Assembly (NCBI RefSeq): GCF_001625305.1
Contig: NW_017803909.1
Coordinates: forward strand, 7,061,127-7,125,126
Direction of reading: 5' to 3'
DNA length: 64,000 bases
Source: Branchiostoma belcheri
Taxonomy: Eukaryota > Chordata > Leptocardii > Amphioxiformes > Branchiostomatidae
Shown here piece by piece: positions 35,515 to 46,793 of this stretch (position 1 is the stretch's first letter; the number at the start of each line of letters is the position of its first letter). The position numbers were made by a program, and so were the translations under genes. Below the pieces are notes generated by a model, which saw nothing but the letters and a program-made list of their open reading frames with translations, was not told the origin of the DNA and did no database searches.

Positions 35515-36840
35515 GACGAGCAAGCAGACCTGAAATCCCTTTCACGGCCTGTCATCATAGATTTAGCATCACTCTATTCAAGTCAAGTCCATGTTCATGC
35601 TCAGGCCTCATCCAGTTAAACATCCTTTCTTGGGCGGAATGCCGTGACTTACCCACCACTGACAGTGATTGACAGCCATTTCTACATATACAAAACATAG
35701 ACTTTATCCTTACACAGAGAAAGCTATATTGTACATACGAACCGCGCGTCTTTTCTGACCTAAGCAGTTAAAAAATACAACCCGAATACATCATGATGAT
35801 GGTATCGGATGTGTTTTCTGGAACTAAAATTTGTGGCGATAGTAGATAGTACATCTTCGACATCATCATAGTCGGCGTCGTTTGGTCGATATTATGATAT
35901 TGAAGCCCAGGCTTCATCCAAAGTTAACCATCCTTTCTTGGGCGGATGCAGAGACTTACCCACCACTGACAGTGATTGACAGCCATTTCTACATTTGCAA
36001 AATATAGTTATCCTGCACAGAAAAAGCTATATTGTACATACGAACCGCGCGTCTATTTAGCCCTAAAATACAACCCAAATACATCATGTTGATGGTATCA
36101 GATGGGTTTCCTGGAACTGAAATTCATGGCGATAGTAGAACGTACATCTTCGACATCATCTTAGTCGGCGTCGTTTGGTCGATATTATGATATTGAAGCC
36201 CAGGCTTCATCCAAAGTTAACCATCCTTTCTTGGGCGGATGCAGAGACTTACCCACCACTGACAGTGATTGACAGCCATTTCTACATTTGCAAAATATAG
36301 TTATCATCCACAGAGAAAGCTATATTGTACACGCGAAATTTTGACTTAAGTAGTTCAAAAATACAACCCAAATACATCATGTTGATGGCGTCAGATGCGT
36401 TTCCTGGAACTGAAATTCATGGCGATAGTAGAACGTACATCTTCGACATCATCTTAGTCGGCGTCGTTTGGTCGATATTATGATATTGAAGCCCAGGCTT
36501 CATCCAAAGTTAACCATCCTTTCTTGGGCGGATGCAGAGACTTACTCACCACTGACAGTGATTGACAGCCATTTCTACATTTGCAAAATATAGTTATCCT
36601 GCACAGAGAAAGCTATATTGTACACGCGAACCGCGCGTCTATTCTGACCTATTAGTAAGTAGTTCAAAAATACAACCCAAATACATAATGTTGATGGTAT
36701 CAGATACGTTTTCTGTATATATTGTCCTTGCTGGGACTAAAATTTGTGGCAATAGTAGAACGTACATTTTCGGCATCATCATAGTCGGCGTCGTTTGGTC
36801 GATATTATGATATTGAAGCTCAGTCTACTATACATGTAGA
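35515..36840. repeat. Tandem array, ~293-bp unit, about four copies
   Basis: The mark 'aaagttaaccatcctttc' appears at ~35616 (variant), 35920, 36215 and 36507, i.e. steps of 291-296 bp. Each unit holds 'actgacagtgattgacagcc', 'ttgcaaaatatagttatcc' and 'tcgacatcatcttagtcggc'. The two units at 31855-33430 contain the same core, so there are six copies in total. Read on the minus strand each core contains a possible mini-exon (see findings). Confidence 0.9.
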
Positions 36841-36984
36841 CGGCAACATCAACACCATTAAGGGAAGTGAAAAAGTCAGCACAAGCTGAGGTAAAGACAT
36901 CATCAAAGTGCATAAATCTAGATTTTGGCTTCTGTATTGAGCGATATTTCCGCCAGTGTTCCGTGTGTATAGGTGAATAATAAT

Positions 36985-37335
36985 AACTTTATTTGCAAAA
37001 TCATGCCCGAAGGCTAATTGCTTTTACAATCAAGTATACTACTCATTGCCATACAGTAATGGAAGACAGGCAACAACTGTCTGGAAAAACTTCTACTTCT
37101 GCTACTACGCTATCTATTATGTGGTTCGACTTCTTCTTTGAAGGCAGTGGATAATGAATAGTTCCACATTCTGCATAATTTGTGATCTTAGTAGAAATGT
37201 AGATCTTCTAAATGACGAAAGGAAGGAGAAATTGTGGTAACTGTCTAAAATAATATGTTTCTGTCGGTCTCATAGTGAGGACACTGGCTAAGAAAATGTA
37301 TTTCATTTTCCGCTGCATTCATTGGGCAATATGGC
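36985..37335 (-). mobile_element. LINE 3' fragment
   Basis: 'tcatgcccgaaggctaattgc' marks the inverted 3' tail. 'cgacttcttctttgaaggcagtgg' and 'aggacactgg' match the copy at 12895-13270. It is 5'-truncated and inserted at the end of the tandem array. Confidence 0.55.
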
Positions 37336-37715
37336 GAAATTCATGGCCATAGTAGAACGCACATCTTCGAAATCATCATCGTCGACGTCGTTTGGGGGAC
37401 CGATATTGGAAAAATACGGACAAACCTAGGATGGTAGGTTTCATTACGTTAGATCGATATACAGGACAGAAATATTTTAGTTCAAGATTCAAAACCATAA
37501 AAAAGTGTAATAGCCTAGGTAAAGACGTCATCAAAGTGCGTAAATGTACATTTTGGCTGCTGTTATGGGGTCATATTTCCGCCGGTGGTGTGTGGGTATA
37601 TGTGAATAATGCTGGCAATGGCGTCGTGCAGTTAGATTATTAATCAATGGTTGACTGTGAAGGTTGATTGCATGGTGCATTTATGCAGTCACCAGGTGGT
37701 AATGGCAACTTGAAT

Positions 37716-38102
37716 GGCAACGTAATTTGATTATATGGATGACATCCTCAAAGAACCCTAAAACTGATGCGAGCGTGCGAATAAAAAATGTTTGAAAAAA
37801 AAAGTCGGTTTCATTATGAAATCTACGTGGTCATGAAGGTTGAACAAATGACACACACTATGGTAAGGAGAATAATCTACTCTTCAAATTCATTTCTTTA
37901 CATTTTTGTCTTTTTCGTTTGATATTGGCATTCTACGACATTGGTATCGTTTTCCAATATTTTTTTTTCAACTTACGGTATGTATTTGCTCATTTTGCAA
38001 CGTTTTGTACGATTTACAGTGTGGTTGAAAACTTTTTTGGGGGGAACGGCCGAAAATTCATGCGCGAACGGATGTCATCCATATAATCAAATCAACATGG
38101 CC
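37716..38102. mobile_element. Family-1 MITE
   Basis: A 387-bp element. The right end is intact (CATCCATATAATCAAATCAA..GGCC, then TTA). The left end is altered to 'ggcaacgtaatttgatta'. The internal sequence 'ttctacgacattggtatcg' is shared. Confidence 0.8.
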
Positions 38103-38189
38103 TTATATATACCTCCGCAAGAGACTGGTTCACACCAGTTCGCTTCAACAGGTTTTGCATTTATCGAGATCCCCATCAGGGATACAACA

Positions 38190-38490
38190 TTGTTTCACGT
38201 AACATAGAATGTGAGAAGGTTTTTTTTTGGAAATGGGGGAATTTTGTAAAGGAATTTGTTTCAAATAACTGTGCCAGTTGTACAGGCTGTATGGTAATAA
38301 CGTACTTATTAACGTACGTACTAACCCCGACTTATCCTCGGTGTGTATGGTGAGATAATTCCTGTTTAGGTGAGATAACCACCTCATAAACCACCTCGTT
38401 CGCTACGCTCACTTGGTGATTTATGAGGTGGTTTTGCACCTGATCAGGGATTATCTCACCATATACATATCGGGCGGTGCATTAACCCTT
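38190..38490. mobile_element. Palindromic element, TATGGTGAGATAAT core (copy 1)
   Basis: 'tatggtgagataattcctg' at ~38346 and its inverse near 38446-38464 enclose 'aaccacctcataaaccacctc' and its inverse. The flanks 'aataactgtgccagttg' and 'cattaaccctttatg' are shared with the copy at 39500-39795, so the element is ~290 bp. Confidence 0.75.
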
Positions 38491-39499
38491 TATGTTTCTC
38501 AAGAAGCATGCAAAGTGGCCCTGAAAAAGCGTGCAAAGTAGCCATGGCCATTTTGCTTGCTTCTGCACGTTTTCAGGATTAAATAAAGGTTGAAATCGAA
38601 TATAATTAAAACAGAATATTAAGCATTTGAATAAGGTGAATCCATACTCAGAGTAATAGTACACAAAAAATAATACAAATATACTGTGTATGTAGTCTAA
38701 ATAATCTATAACGAGTCATAATAATGATAATAATAATAAAAACTGAAATGGACTAATCTCAATATACAGATGGTGCAGAAAGAACTAGAATGGGCATTCG
38801 AAGTTGCTGAAAAATAAAAATACAGAAATGGAAATGTGACAGTTTCGGAACACGCGAAGACAGGGTGTACATACAAGACATCCTTCTGGGATGCATAGAT
38901 ACCATGTTTTATATTAAATGTGATGTACATATGGGTACGAAACGCGTGCATGGCGAATTGGTGTTCACCTAAGCTAACCCCTGGCACATTAAGTGCCATA
39001 CGGTAGGACATATAGCAGCAACTTGAATCCATCTGCTGTCACTCCGATTATACTTGGCTTCCATTAACTACAATTTGCCGCGATGCTAGCACCTCTTCTC
39101 GGAAGCACTTGGCAACATTCGCATATGGTGAACCAAAGTAACCTTCTGATATTCGTATATAATATCTGAAATTATCTTTATGAATACGTCCTGCATATGT
39201 CCGTGTATCTGTAACACACGTACAATGCATGAGACTGCTGATCATTTATGAAATGCCTAAATGATGAAATAGGGACAATAATGATACAGTTATTATATTG
39301 ACACCGCTGTTGCATTTGAATGACAATTATCATATAGCCAGAAGATGTCGACCAATCAGAAGGCTCCATTTCCCATCGGTTATAATGCCGCAACCGCAAA
39401 AGTGGTCGGTTATTAGAATAACAGAAAAAGACTAAACATACTTTTTGACACCCCACTAAAAGTGGTACTGTTCCAATGTTTTTCTGTCCATGCCATCTT
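38491..39499. other. Intergenic, nothing recognised
   Basis: 'aagtggccctgaaaaagcgtgcaaagtagcc' near 38514 contains a short local repeat. There are no genes. Confidence 0.4.
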
Positions 39500-39795
39500 G
39501 CTTCACGTTACATATAATGTGAGATTTTTTTTGGCAATGGACGGCGAAGTTTATGTGTTATAAATGAATTTGCGTCAAATAACTGTGTTAGTTGGATAGG
39601 CTATATGATAATAACGTTAATGCCTCGCCTTATCCTCGGTGTATATGGTGAGATAAGCCCTGATTAGGTGTAATAACCACCTCATAAACCACCTCGTTCT
39701 CTACACTCACTTGGTGGTTTATTCGGTGGTTATCGCACCAGACCAGGGATTATCTCACCATAACACCTCACTGCGAGGCATTAACCCTTTATGGA
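39500..39795. mobile_element. Palindromic element, TATGGTGAGATAA core (copy 2)
   Basis: Same order of parts as copy 1. Outer ends GTTAATGCCTCGC (39613) and GCGAGGCATTAAC (~39773) are inverted. Inner arms 'ggtgagataagccctg' and 'accagggattatctcacc'. Confidence 0.75.
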
Positions 39796-40317
39796 ACTGC
39801 CAGTAGGGAATTCGAAGTGAATTCAATGTCAGGCCAGGGCTTTCCCTCGCTCTCCATGTACATACTATACATATATGAAACCACTATCGTTCCATGTGAT
39901 GTATGTGGTCATTAAAACGTAGAGGCCTTTGACGTCACTCTACAATTAGTATTACGCATCAAGGCACCTCGATAAACCACGGGATTGTCAGGGACGACGT
40001 GAAGGTTAGAATATACTCGCTTTCATATATCATGCATCTTCATATGGAATAAAAATTAACAACACTTGCAGAAGTGATAAACTACCCTAGTTAAGTACAA
40101 TCGTAATTCTAATTCTGGACACATTCCGGCTTCGTAGCGAACGTTGTGAGCAGGCTTTCCCGATGTTAATTCAAATATTCCAACCCTTTGTATGACACTT
40201 TTCACCAGGGCAGTTTCTAGAGAAAACGTAAATTTTCTTAACTTTTGTTTCATTAAAAAAAGGTTGAAATGTCCCAAAATATAATTGGTCTTGCCTGTCG
40301 ACTGCTGGCAATGGCAG

Positions 40318-40660
40318 GTGCCGTGTGGCGTAACGGTAGCGTGTTCGGCTCAGATCCAATAGGTCCCAAGTTCAAATCCTGCCCGATGTCACCGACCTTG
40401 TGCCCTTGGGAAAGGCAGTTAACACGACTTTCCTCACTTCACTCAAGTGGCAATGGATACCTAGCTTCGTTTAGGGACGTCCCATGCTTGGAGATTTCCA
40501 CACCCCACAGACGTTAAAGAACCCACCACAGTTATCGAAAAGAGCTTCCCGGTGTGAGTGGTTCAAGCCTTACAGTGTGGTCTCAGGTTTGACATCTTGA
40601 AGAGATGATAGTCACCTGTTATGTCAATCCTTCCATAAATGTGGTAAATCTTCATAATCT
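40318..40660 (+). mobile_element. tRNA-derived SINE
   Basis: The head 'tggcgtaacggtagcgtg' (A box) and 'aagttcaaatcctg' (weakened B box) is followed by 'accttgtgcccttgggaaagg', 'cgactttcctcacttcactc' and 'gttaaagaacccaccac'. It is the forward form of the copies at 35010 and 49568. The end is placed roughly. Confidence 0.75.
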
Positions 40661-40689
40661 AAAAGCCCAAATAAAACAAAAAAGGCTGT

Positions 40690-40882
40690 ATCCAAAAAAT
40701 GAAAAAAAAACTCCTGGGGGTATTTGCCTACTCTACATTCATGCCTAAGTTCGTGTTATTGTGCCCCAAAAATGAAGAAATTGAATCCATTTAACGAATT
40801 GGCAGGATGAGGAGGAAGAGAAGGAGAAGAAGAAACACCAGAGAACACAATATGTTTCACCACATAGTGGTGAAGCCATAAT
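40690..40882 (-). mobile_element. End fragment of ATGGCTTCACCAC transposon
   Basis: 'caccacatagtggtgaagccat' at ~40860-40881 with 'ggaagagaaggagaagaag', 'ttgaatccattt' and 'ctactctacattcatgcc' is the inverted left end of the element at 20491. Confidence 0.75.
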
Positions 40883-40889
40883 GAAAAGT

Positions 40890-42300
40890 GCGGTGTCTGC
40901 CAGTACCCTACCACTGCATTTCGTCCTTGTCCTTTGTACTGACTGCACTACAGACATCCCGCGGGTTAAACTACCACTTCACGCCCTCATCACGTCTCAG
41001 GTCTATCCAGGAGGTATCACGCTGTTTTGGTGTTCATTCTTCCTGACATGTGCGGTGCATCCCGTGACCCACTTAAGAAGACAGCGACTTAAGAAAGACT
41101 TAAAGTGAGAAGAAAGCGCAGACACGTCTGGGGTATATCCCAATAGGGTGTCGGGTGGCGCCGCTTTATGTATAATAAGTGTGCTAATAGCTACTTTTTA
41201 GTGTGAATCTAAACCCTAAAGTGCTGCCATTGTGGTCATTTATCACTAAAAGGTTACCATTAAGCTGCAATCACCTGACATGGATACCTCATTCTTCCTT
41301 CTAAGTAGGATATCGTTCTTGCTCCGTCCTCCATGTACATGCTGCATATCCTACTATAGATACACCTTTAGTTGAATGCGTTCTCCAACTTGGCCGCCAC
41401 GGTTCAGTGAAGGGTGATAATTTTGGACACTGAAAAAGACTATTTCCTGAGGCTATTTATGAGTGAAGGAGGCTATTTACATCAGGGTCCACCACCCTTC
41501 ATTTAACCGCGACGGGGGCCGACATCGTCTACCAGATACCTTTGGCCCAGTGTTGACGTCACACTTCAAAGAAGCCACGTGACAAACCTCACTGGGTCAG
41601 TCTACTGAGGAAGACCAGAGTTAACTCTTAACATGTAACTACCAACACAGATGAACTTTCGTGATAATATGAAATCAGTAGACAAGTATCCATATTATAC
41701 TCCATAATTCAGTAAACAGCAGACCATACGCTGAATTATGATTTAAAACCCATTTGTGGACTTCAAAGAGGATAGCGACTTCTCACAGACTCGGTGCAGG
41801 CCGATTGGACCCTCGATGGCCGGCTACTTTCTTTGGTCAGTTATTCCTTTTTAGGTCGATTTATAAGATTTATTCAGTCTGCAAAAGGAGTCTGGTGGAG
41901 ACTAGTAAAACATGGGGTTGATAATGATAGAGCAGCACCGATGCCCCCCCCCTCCCGTCAAGAACGCGTGCAATACCCCCGTGAAGGTTGGATTCTGAGG
42001 CCAGACAGGTCGGTATATTATCCAGCTCCGAACATTTAACGCACAAATGCACCGAGCAAATCCAATATCACAGGGATCTCAGCTTCTACGTACGCCTGAC
42101 CGGCTTCTCAGTGCCACTGGCGTCGTTATGTAGTTCAAAATACATTCTACTTTTCAAGTGGAATGATTATTCTAGCCCGGGGATACTAGTATATCTTCGA
42201 CCTGTTGAACATAGATACATGCACAGAGAGTTACTGGGTGCAGGTGGCTTAAAAACAAGCTTACGTACATCCCTAAATAATTTCATCAGGTTGGTAAACG
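40890..42300. other. Intergenic, nothing recognised
   Basis: There is a local inverted echo 'gaggctatttat..gaggctatttac' at 41450. ORFs of 60-124 codons at 41794-42362 look random. Confidence 0.4.
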
Positions 42301-42346
42301 AAGGAATAGCAAAGTTCTTTGATCACAATCATTTATTTTTTTACGA

Positions 42347-42385
42347 GCCGACGTTTCGATGACCGTCTGTCATCTTCATCAGGGC
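42347..42385 (-). ncRNA. Hammerhead-ribozyme-like core
   Basis: Minus strand: GCC-CTGATGA, a stem of ATGAC/GTCAT closed by 'agacg', then CGAAACGTC and GGC. The conserved CTGATGA and GAAA boxes are both intact, stem I can start with GCC/GGC, and ACGT could form a short shared stem III as in dimeric hammerheads. Activity is not shown. Confidence 0.45.
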
Positions 42386-42441
42386 AATTCTGACTGGCTT
42401 GCTGTGCACTGACTCTAGATGGCAGCAAACCAGTCAGAATT

Positions 42442-42480
42442 GCCCTGATGAAAATGACAGACGGTCATCGAAACGTCGCC
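42442..42480 (+). ncRNA. Hammerhead-ribozyme-like core, opposite arm
   Basis: Plus strand: GCC-CTGATGA at 42445-42451, ATGAC/GTCAT stem, GAAACGTC at 42470-42477. Stem I is weakened here (GCC follows instead of GGC). Confidence 0.4.
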
Positions 42481-42583
42481 TCGTAAAAACTAAATGGTTG
42501 TGATCAAAGAACTTTGCTGTTCAAGCTCACGTACGGTTTCAATCTCAGCGATTCCTAATTATTGTGTGGATGATTATCAACAG

Positions 42584-43129
42584 GCAGATGCTCGTTCAAT
42601 CTTCGACCTAAATGCGAACATTTCTGACATCTGCAGCTGAGCTTCCTTATTATCAACTGAATAGGCTTAACCTCTCTTCGTTAGCCTCTGTCTCTCTCAG
42701 CAGTGCACCAGATTCTTGCCATCACCAAGGGTTAATTACGGCCATTTTTGTCTAACACCCCCATTCCACTTAGTGGAGCTTCCATTGCGCCCTCTTTGCG
42801 ACCTGAAATTGGTCGGAGAGCGGAGAGATCGCCATGAGAGCGCCGAAGTCGCCATGTTTTTTTTTTTTTAATTTAATGCTGGGTCCGTTGTACGCTCTCA
42901 GGAGTGCCCAATTTCAGGTCGCAAAGAGAGTGCAGTGAGAGCGCCACTAAGTGGAATGGGGGCCTTAGACAAAAATGACCGTAACCCTTGGTGATGTCAA
43001 GAATCTGGTGCACTGCTGAGAGAGACAGAGGCTAACGAAGAGAGGATAAGCCTGTTCGGTTGATAAGGAACCTCAGCTGCAGTTGTCAGAAATGTTCGCA
43101 TTTAGGTCGAAGATTGAACGAGCATCTGC
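42584..43129. mobile_element. Large palindrome (foldback element)
   Basis: The left arm from 'gcagatgctcgttcaatc' (42584) to about 42817 is the reverse complement of the right arm, from about 42906 to 'gattgaacgagcatctgc' (43129). The arms are ~230 bp and highly similar. They contain 'tctctctcagcagtgcacc', 'ccatttttgtctaa' and the inner pair 'cccccattccacttagtgg'. The centre has a 13-T run and 'gagagcgcc' units akin to the neighbouring minisatellite. Confidence 0.85.
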
Positions 43130-43138
43130 ATCAGCTCA

Positions 43139-43605
43139 CACGGCGCTCTCAGTGCGCTCATTGTTGCATCGCCGTATTCGGCGCTCTCGCGGCGATGGTA
43201 TGAACCGGTTCCAAACAGTCGCCGAGGTGACGGCGCTCATGGTGCTCTCATGGTGCTCTCATGGCGCTCTCATGGCGCTCTCATGGCGCTCTCACCGCGC
43301 TCTCATCGCGCTCTCACCGCGCTGTCACCGCGCTCTCACGGCGCTCTCACCGCGCTCTCATCCCGCTCTCATCGCGCTCTCATGGCGCTCTCATCCCGCT
43401 CTCATCCCGCTCTCATCGCGCTCTCATGGCGCTCTCATGGCGCTCTCATGGCGCTCTCATGGCGCTCTCACCGCGACCTTGGCGCTCTCATCGCGCTCTC
43501 ATGGCGCTCTCATCGCGCTCCCATGGCGCTCTCATCGCGCTCTCATCGCGCTCCCATCGCGACCTTGGCGCTCTCTCCGCGCTCTGGCCAATTTTCAGGT
43601 CGCAG
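43139..43605. repeat. GC-rich 11-bp minisatellite
   Basis: About 35 units of GCGCTCTCATG with variants (ACC, ATC for ATG; CCCGCTCTC). Because 11 is not a multiple of 3, every third unit resets the frame. All three plus frames stay open and spell the same peptide cycle (R-S-H-G-A-L-M-A-L-S-W). The 123-187-codon ORFs here are therefore products of the repeat. Confidence 0.95.
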
Positions 43606-43640
43606 ACAGAGCGCCGTCTGAGTGGAATGAGGGTATTAAA
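43586..43640. repeat. Extra copy of the palindrome's inner terminal repeat
   Basis: 'ccaattttcaggtcgcagac', 'agagcgcc' and 'gagtggaatgagggt' repeat the sequence at 42909-42962 (AATTTCAGGTCGCAAAGAG to AAGTGGAATGGGGG). The minisatellite is thus bracketed by the ends of one MITE-like element. Confidence 0.65.
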
Positions 43641-43970
43641 GTCTAGGCGCGTTTTGCACTTCGTTACTTCTGGCAATATCTCTTCTCTCTCGCTCAAACT
43701 GGAAGCTTAGTTCGGAGCGCTCTTCACAGGGAACTCTCAGGCTGATGAACCCTGCGCTCTACCTGCACTGCAAGATAACAGTAATGGCGTTTCAGGTGTA
43801 TTGGACAGAGCAAATCAGCCTGGAGACAGAAGAGGGGCAGAGAATACAAATAAACGTCCGCCAATTAAAACGGAAAGTGGGCTGTGAGATTTACCATTTG
43901 CCAGCACGTTCTCACTGCTTCAAGTCATAGACACCACCACAGCGCACCGTAAGTTTGCAGATACCACTTA

Positions 43971-44370
43971 GGCCACAGCAAGTACATTTTATGGATGACA
44001 TCCTGCGCAGACTACAAATCTAATGAGATCTTGCGAAAAAAAAACAAGGCGGGCCGAAAAAAACAAGGCGAGCTAAAAAAAAACGATTCCTACATTTTCC
44101 AATTTTGACATCGTAAACCTCGTTGAACAAGAAATGATACCTGTATTGTGCTAGGTTTACTGCCAACAAGTGTTACATCATTCCTTTCTGACTGAAACAA
44201 CTTAAAAAAATAAAAGTTTTCAATCATTGTACAGATGGTTTTCATTGAGTGGGGACATCACATATACACAGCCACCATCACATATAAAAGAAATAAAATA
44301 CATCACTGCATCAAAGTAAAAGACAAAACATTAAATCGGAGCCTAGAGCCTTGTCTTACTTGCTGCGGCC
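43971..44370. mobile_element. Family-2 MITE, internally rearranged
   Basis: The left end GGCCACAGCAAG..TTTTATGGATGACATCC is intact, preceded by TTA. It has A-rich 'aaacaaggcgggcc' tracts and the shared middle. The right end shortens to 'ttacttgctgcggcc' without the inverted ATGGATGACATCC block. Confidence 0.7.
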
Positions 44371-44374
44371 TTTC

Positions 44375-45160
44375 TTTACACAAAGTAAAGTGGATTGACG
44401 CAAGAGTATGGCACGTCTGGGCGTTAAGTGACTTAGTCATAATTCTACTAATATGCATGTCCCACAAACAGGCCAAACTGGAACTAAAAACGGAAGTAGG
44501 GCTTATGTCTTCAATGTTGCGTGGCACTTAATGCAAAACACTATTCTTGGAAAGCAACCGACCGGACGTAGAATACAGCTGACAGCTTGCCATGTATAAT
44601 CCCAGCAATGCCTATCTACATAGCCTAAATCTCTTCTTTGAGCCTATAGTGCGCAGTGTTTGTTAATCAGATTTTCTTATGAGATACGCTCAAAGAAAGG
44701 TTTAACTTTTGCGAGTGGAACGGGGCAGATATGCTATACATTAAATCCATGGCAGCCCGTCCTTGGGAGGGCTAATTTTGGTAACGCTTATCTAGCGAAT
44801 ACGGTTTCGGATTCGATCAAAACAGGTGGCCCATGCGAAGTGAATGACAACATCGCAGAAGCAATCTTTTTTAAATTCTCCTATTCGACTTCGACAAACC
44901 TGAAGATTATATCTTATGGTAGATTGGATTAATTTAAAAAATGTTTGCCAGCTTCTGAGCTCGCTCTTTTCAATTTCCAGTTCGACAAAAACGTTCCGCA
45001 TTTCTAACTTCACACAAGTTTTTTTCTTCAAATGATATTATCATTCACAGTGCAACAATACAAACTTTGTGTGACTTTCACACAACGCTCGATTCCAAAT
45101 TCGTTCATAATGACGTGGAAATGAGACCTGTCGTTGACTTTTGGCTTGGATAACCTTGTA
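44375..45160. other. Intergenic, nothing recognised
   Basis: No gene or shared repeat was found. ORFs of up to 98 codons look random. Confidence 0.4.
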
Positions 45161-45166
45161 CAAGTC

Positions 45167-45440
45167 AGAAATCAATGTGATTTTGCTGGCTACAATCTGG
45201 TGCCTTTGTGCGAGTTACCTTAATGTTTGAAAGTATGCACCACGAAGTGTAGAATTCCTGGAAAATGTTAATCAATGTGATTTTGGTGGCTACAGTCTGG
45301 GCTTTGTGTGAGTTACGTTAATGTTGGGAAGTATGCCACGAAGTGTAGAATTCCTGGAAAATGTAAATCAATGTGATTTTGCTGGCTATAGTCTGGGGGC
45401 TTTGTGGGTGCACGTGTTACGTAAATGTTCCAGGAAAATG
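45167..45440. repeat. Tandem repeat, ~99-bp unit, 2.7 copies
   Basis: 'atcaatgtgattttgctggctacaatctgg' recurs at 45170, 45271 and 45366. 'cacgaagtgtagaattcctggaaaatg' recurs at 45240 and 45337. Confidence 0.85.
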
Positions 45441-45629
45441 GATTTGTTCAGTTAATCATATTTCCCGAATGCCCTTCACGTTATTTCATGTAGGACTCAC
45501 ATATCTCCATTCCAATCATCATGCAATGGTCATGGCTTTTAGCAATAAGTCCCTTTATCAGTGAAAGATTAACTTTATTAAAGGCATTCAATGCAGTTTG
45601 GAAACCTGATTTCTCAGATTTATTTATTT

Positions 45630-45950
45630 ATTCACATTTATTCACATATATGTATTGAGTATTGGGCAGAAAGCAAAAGTTGCTTATATAACACCTTCTA
45701 ATCAAAAACATACAACGAGTATAAAACACATTGACGAGATACATGCATAATTACAAGGTGGATAAGGAGATAGATACAAACAAGACAAGTTGGTGATCTA
45801 TTAATTACGAGAATCTAGCCGTACAGTAAATGGAGTTTTGAACTATATCGAAAACATTACAGTTTTGTAGGTGTGAGAGTGATGTGGACCCTCGAAGTAG
45901 TAAGGAACATAGGGAACTGTTATTGAGATGCTGTAGCTCTATTTCTCAGA
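45630..45950 (-). repeat. Dispersed repeat (copy of 2152-2460)
   Basis: Shares 'attgagtattgggcagaaag', 'ttgcttatataacacc' and 'gtgatgtggaccctcgaagt' with the copy at 2152. Probable retroelement 3' end in minus orientation. Confidence 0.6.
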
Positions 45951-46381
45951 TTCAATATTCTATCTAGTCAATTATCTACAAACCACACTATCCCAATGTA
46001 ATTAACATTCGTGGAGCAAAAAATTCCCAAAATTCTGACGGAAAATGGTTACTGGAAAGGACTGATTTTTGGCTGCCACCCAGAAAATAAAAGACTCGTC
46101 TTGGGGCTTGTTTCTCCGCAGTTCTGAATGCACAAAGTATCAAATACTGATTGAAATGTGCTCATGTGAGGTATTGGGTTACTAGTTACATTTAAGTCTT
46201 GGGTTACTAGTGACGCACCATAGAGATTAAAACCCACCCTTTAGGGCAACAACATCCCACACTCCGTGTACCCACATCATCTGACCTTTTTGTTTGATAC
46301 CTATCTAAATACTAAGTACCACATTTAATTCCCCATCTTCCTTTGGAGTCATTGACATCTAACTAGGTCAATAAACACTAA

Positions 46382-46793
46382 GGCCACAGCAAGTAAATTG
46401 TATGGATGACATCCTCCGCAGACTCCAAATCTAATGCGAGCGGGCGAAAAAAAACAAGGCGGGACGAAAAAAACAAGGTTCCTACAGTTTGATATTTTGA
46501 TCCAATCATTGTAAAAATGGTTTTGATTCAGTGGGAACATCACGTATACACAGTCAGCATCACATATCACTGCATCAAAGTAAGAAACAAAACATTAAAT
46601 CAGATGCTTTTCTTGTCTCCTCTCTTCATAGTTATCTGCCATCCACCTTCCGGCATGGCAACAGACATCTTTGCCCATTTTCGGCATGTGACCACTGTCA
46701 GAGGCAACTAGAATTTCTTGTTTTTTTTTTCTAAAATCAGGCGAAAATTAATGCGCGCGCTGATGTCATCCATAAAAATTACTTGCTGTTGCC
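46382..46793. mobile_element. Family-2 MITE
   Basis: A 412-bp element. GGCCACAGCAAG at the left, CTTGCTGTTGCC at the right, flanked by TAA on both sides (46379-46381, 46794-46796). Both sub-terminal ATGGATGACATC blocks are present. Confidence 0.9.

Larger units (their letters stand above)
42308..42518. mobile_element. Foldback element with hammerhead-like arms (copy 1)
   Basis: Two inverted arms of ~90 bp: 'gcaaagttctttgatcacaa', 'ttacgagccgacgtttcgat', 'gggcaattctgactgg', then the reverse complement ending 'tgatcaaagaactttgc'. The loop is ~25 bp. A relative lies at 54118-54314. Hammerhead motifs with short stem III are known in Penelope-like retroelements, so these may be paired ends of such an element. 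No coding part is present. Confidence 0.75.

Noticed and set aside
36770-36800. YDDVEDV-like acidic peptide on the minus strand of each 293-bp unit, as a signalling tail exon
   Set aside because: A stop codon lies just upstream in that frame and no splice acceptor was found close by, so it is not counted as an exon.
43083-43710. Three overlapping ORFs of 123-187 codons
   Set aside because: They are the three frames of an 11-bp minisatellite. The peptide is a by-product of the repeat.
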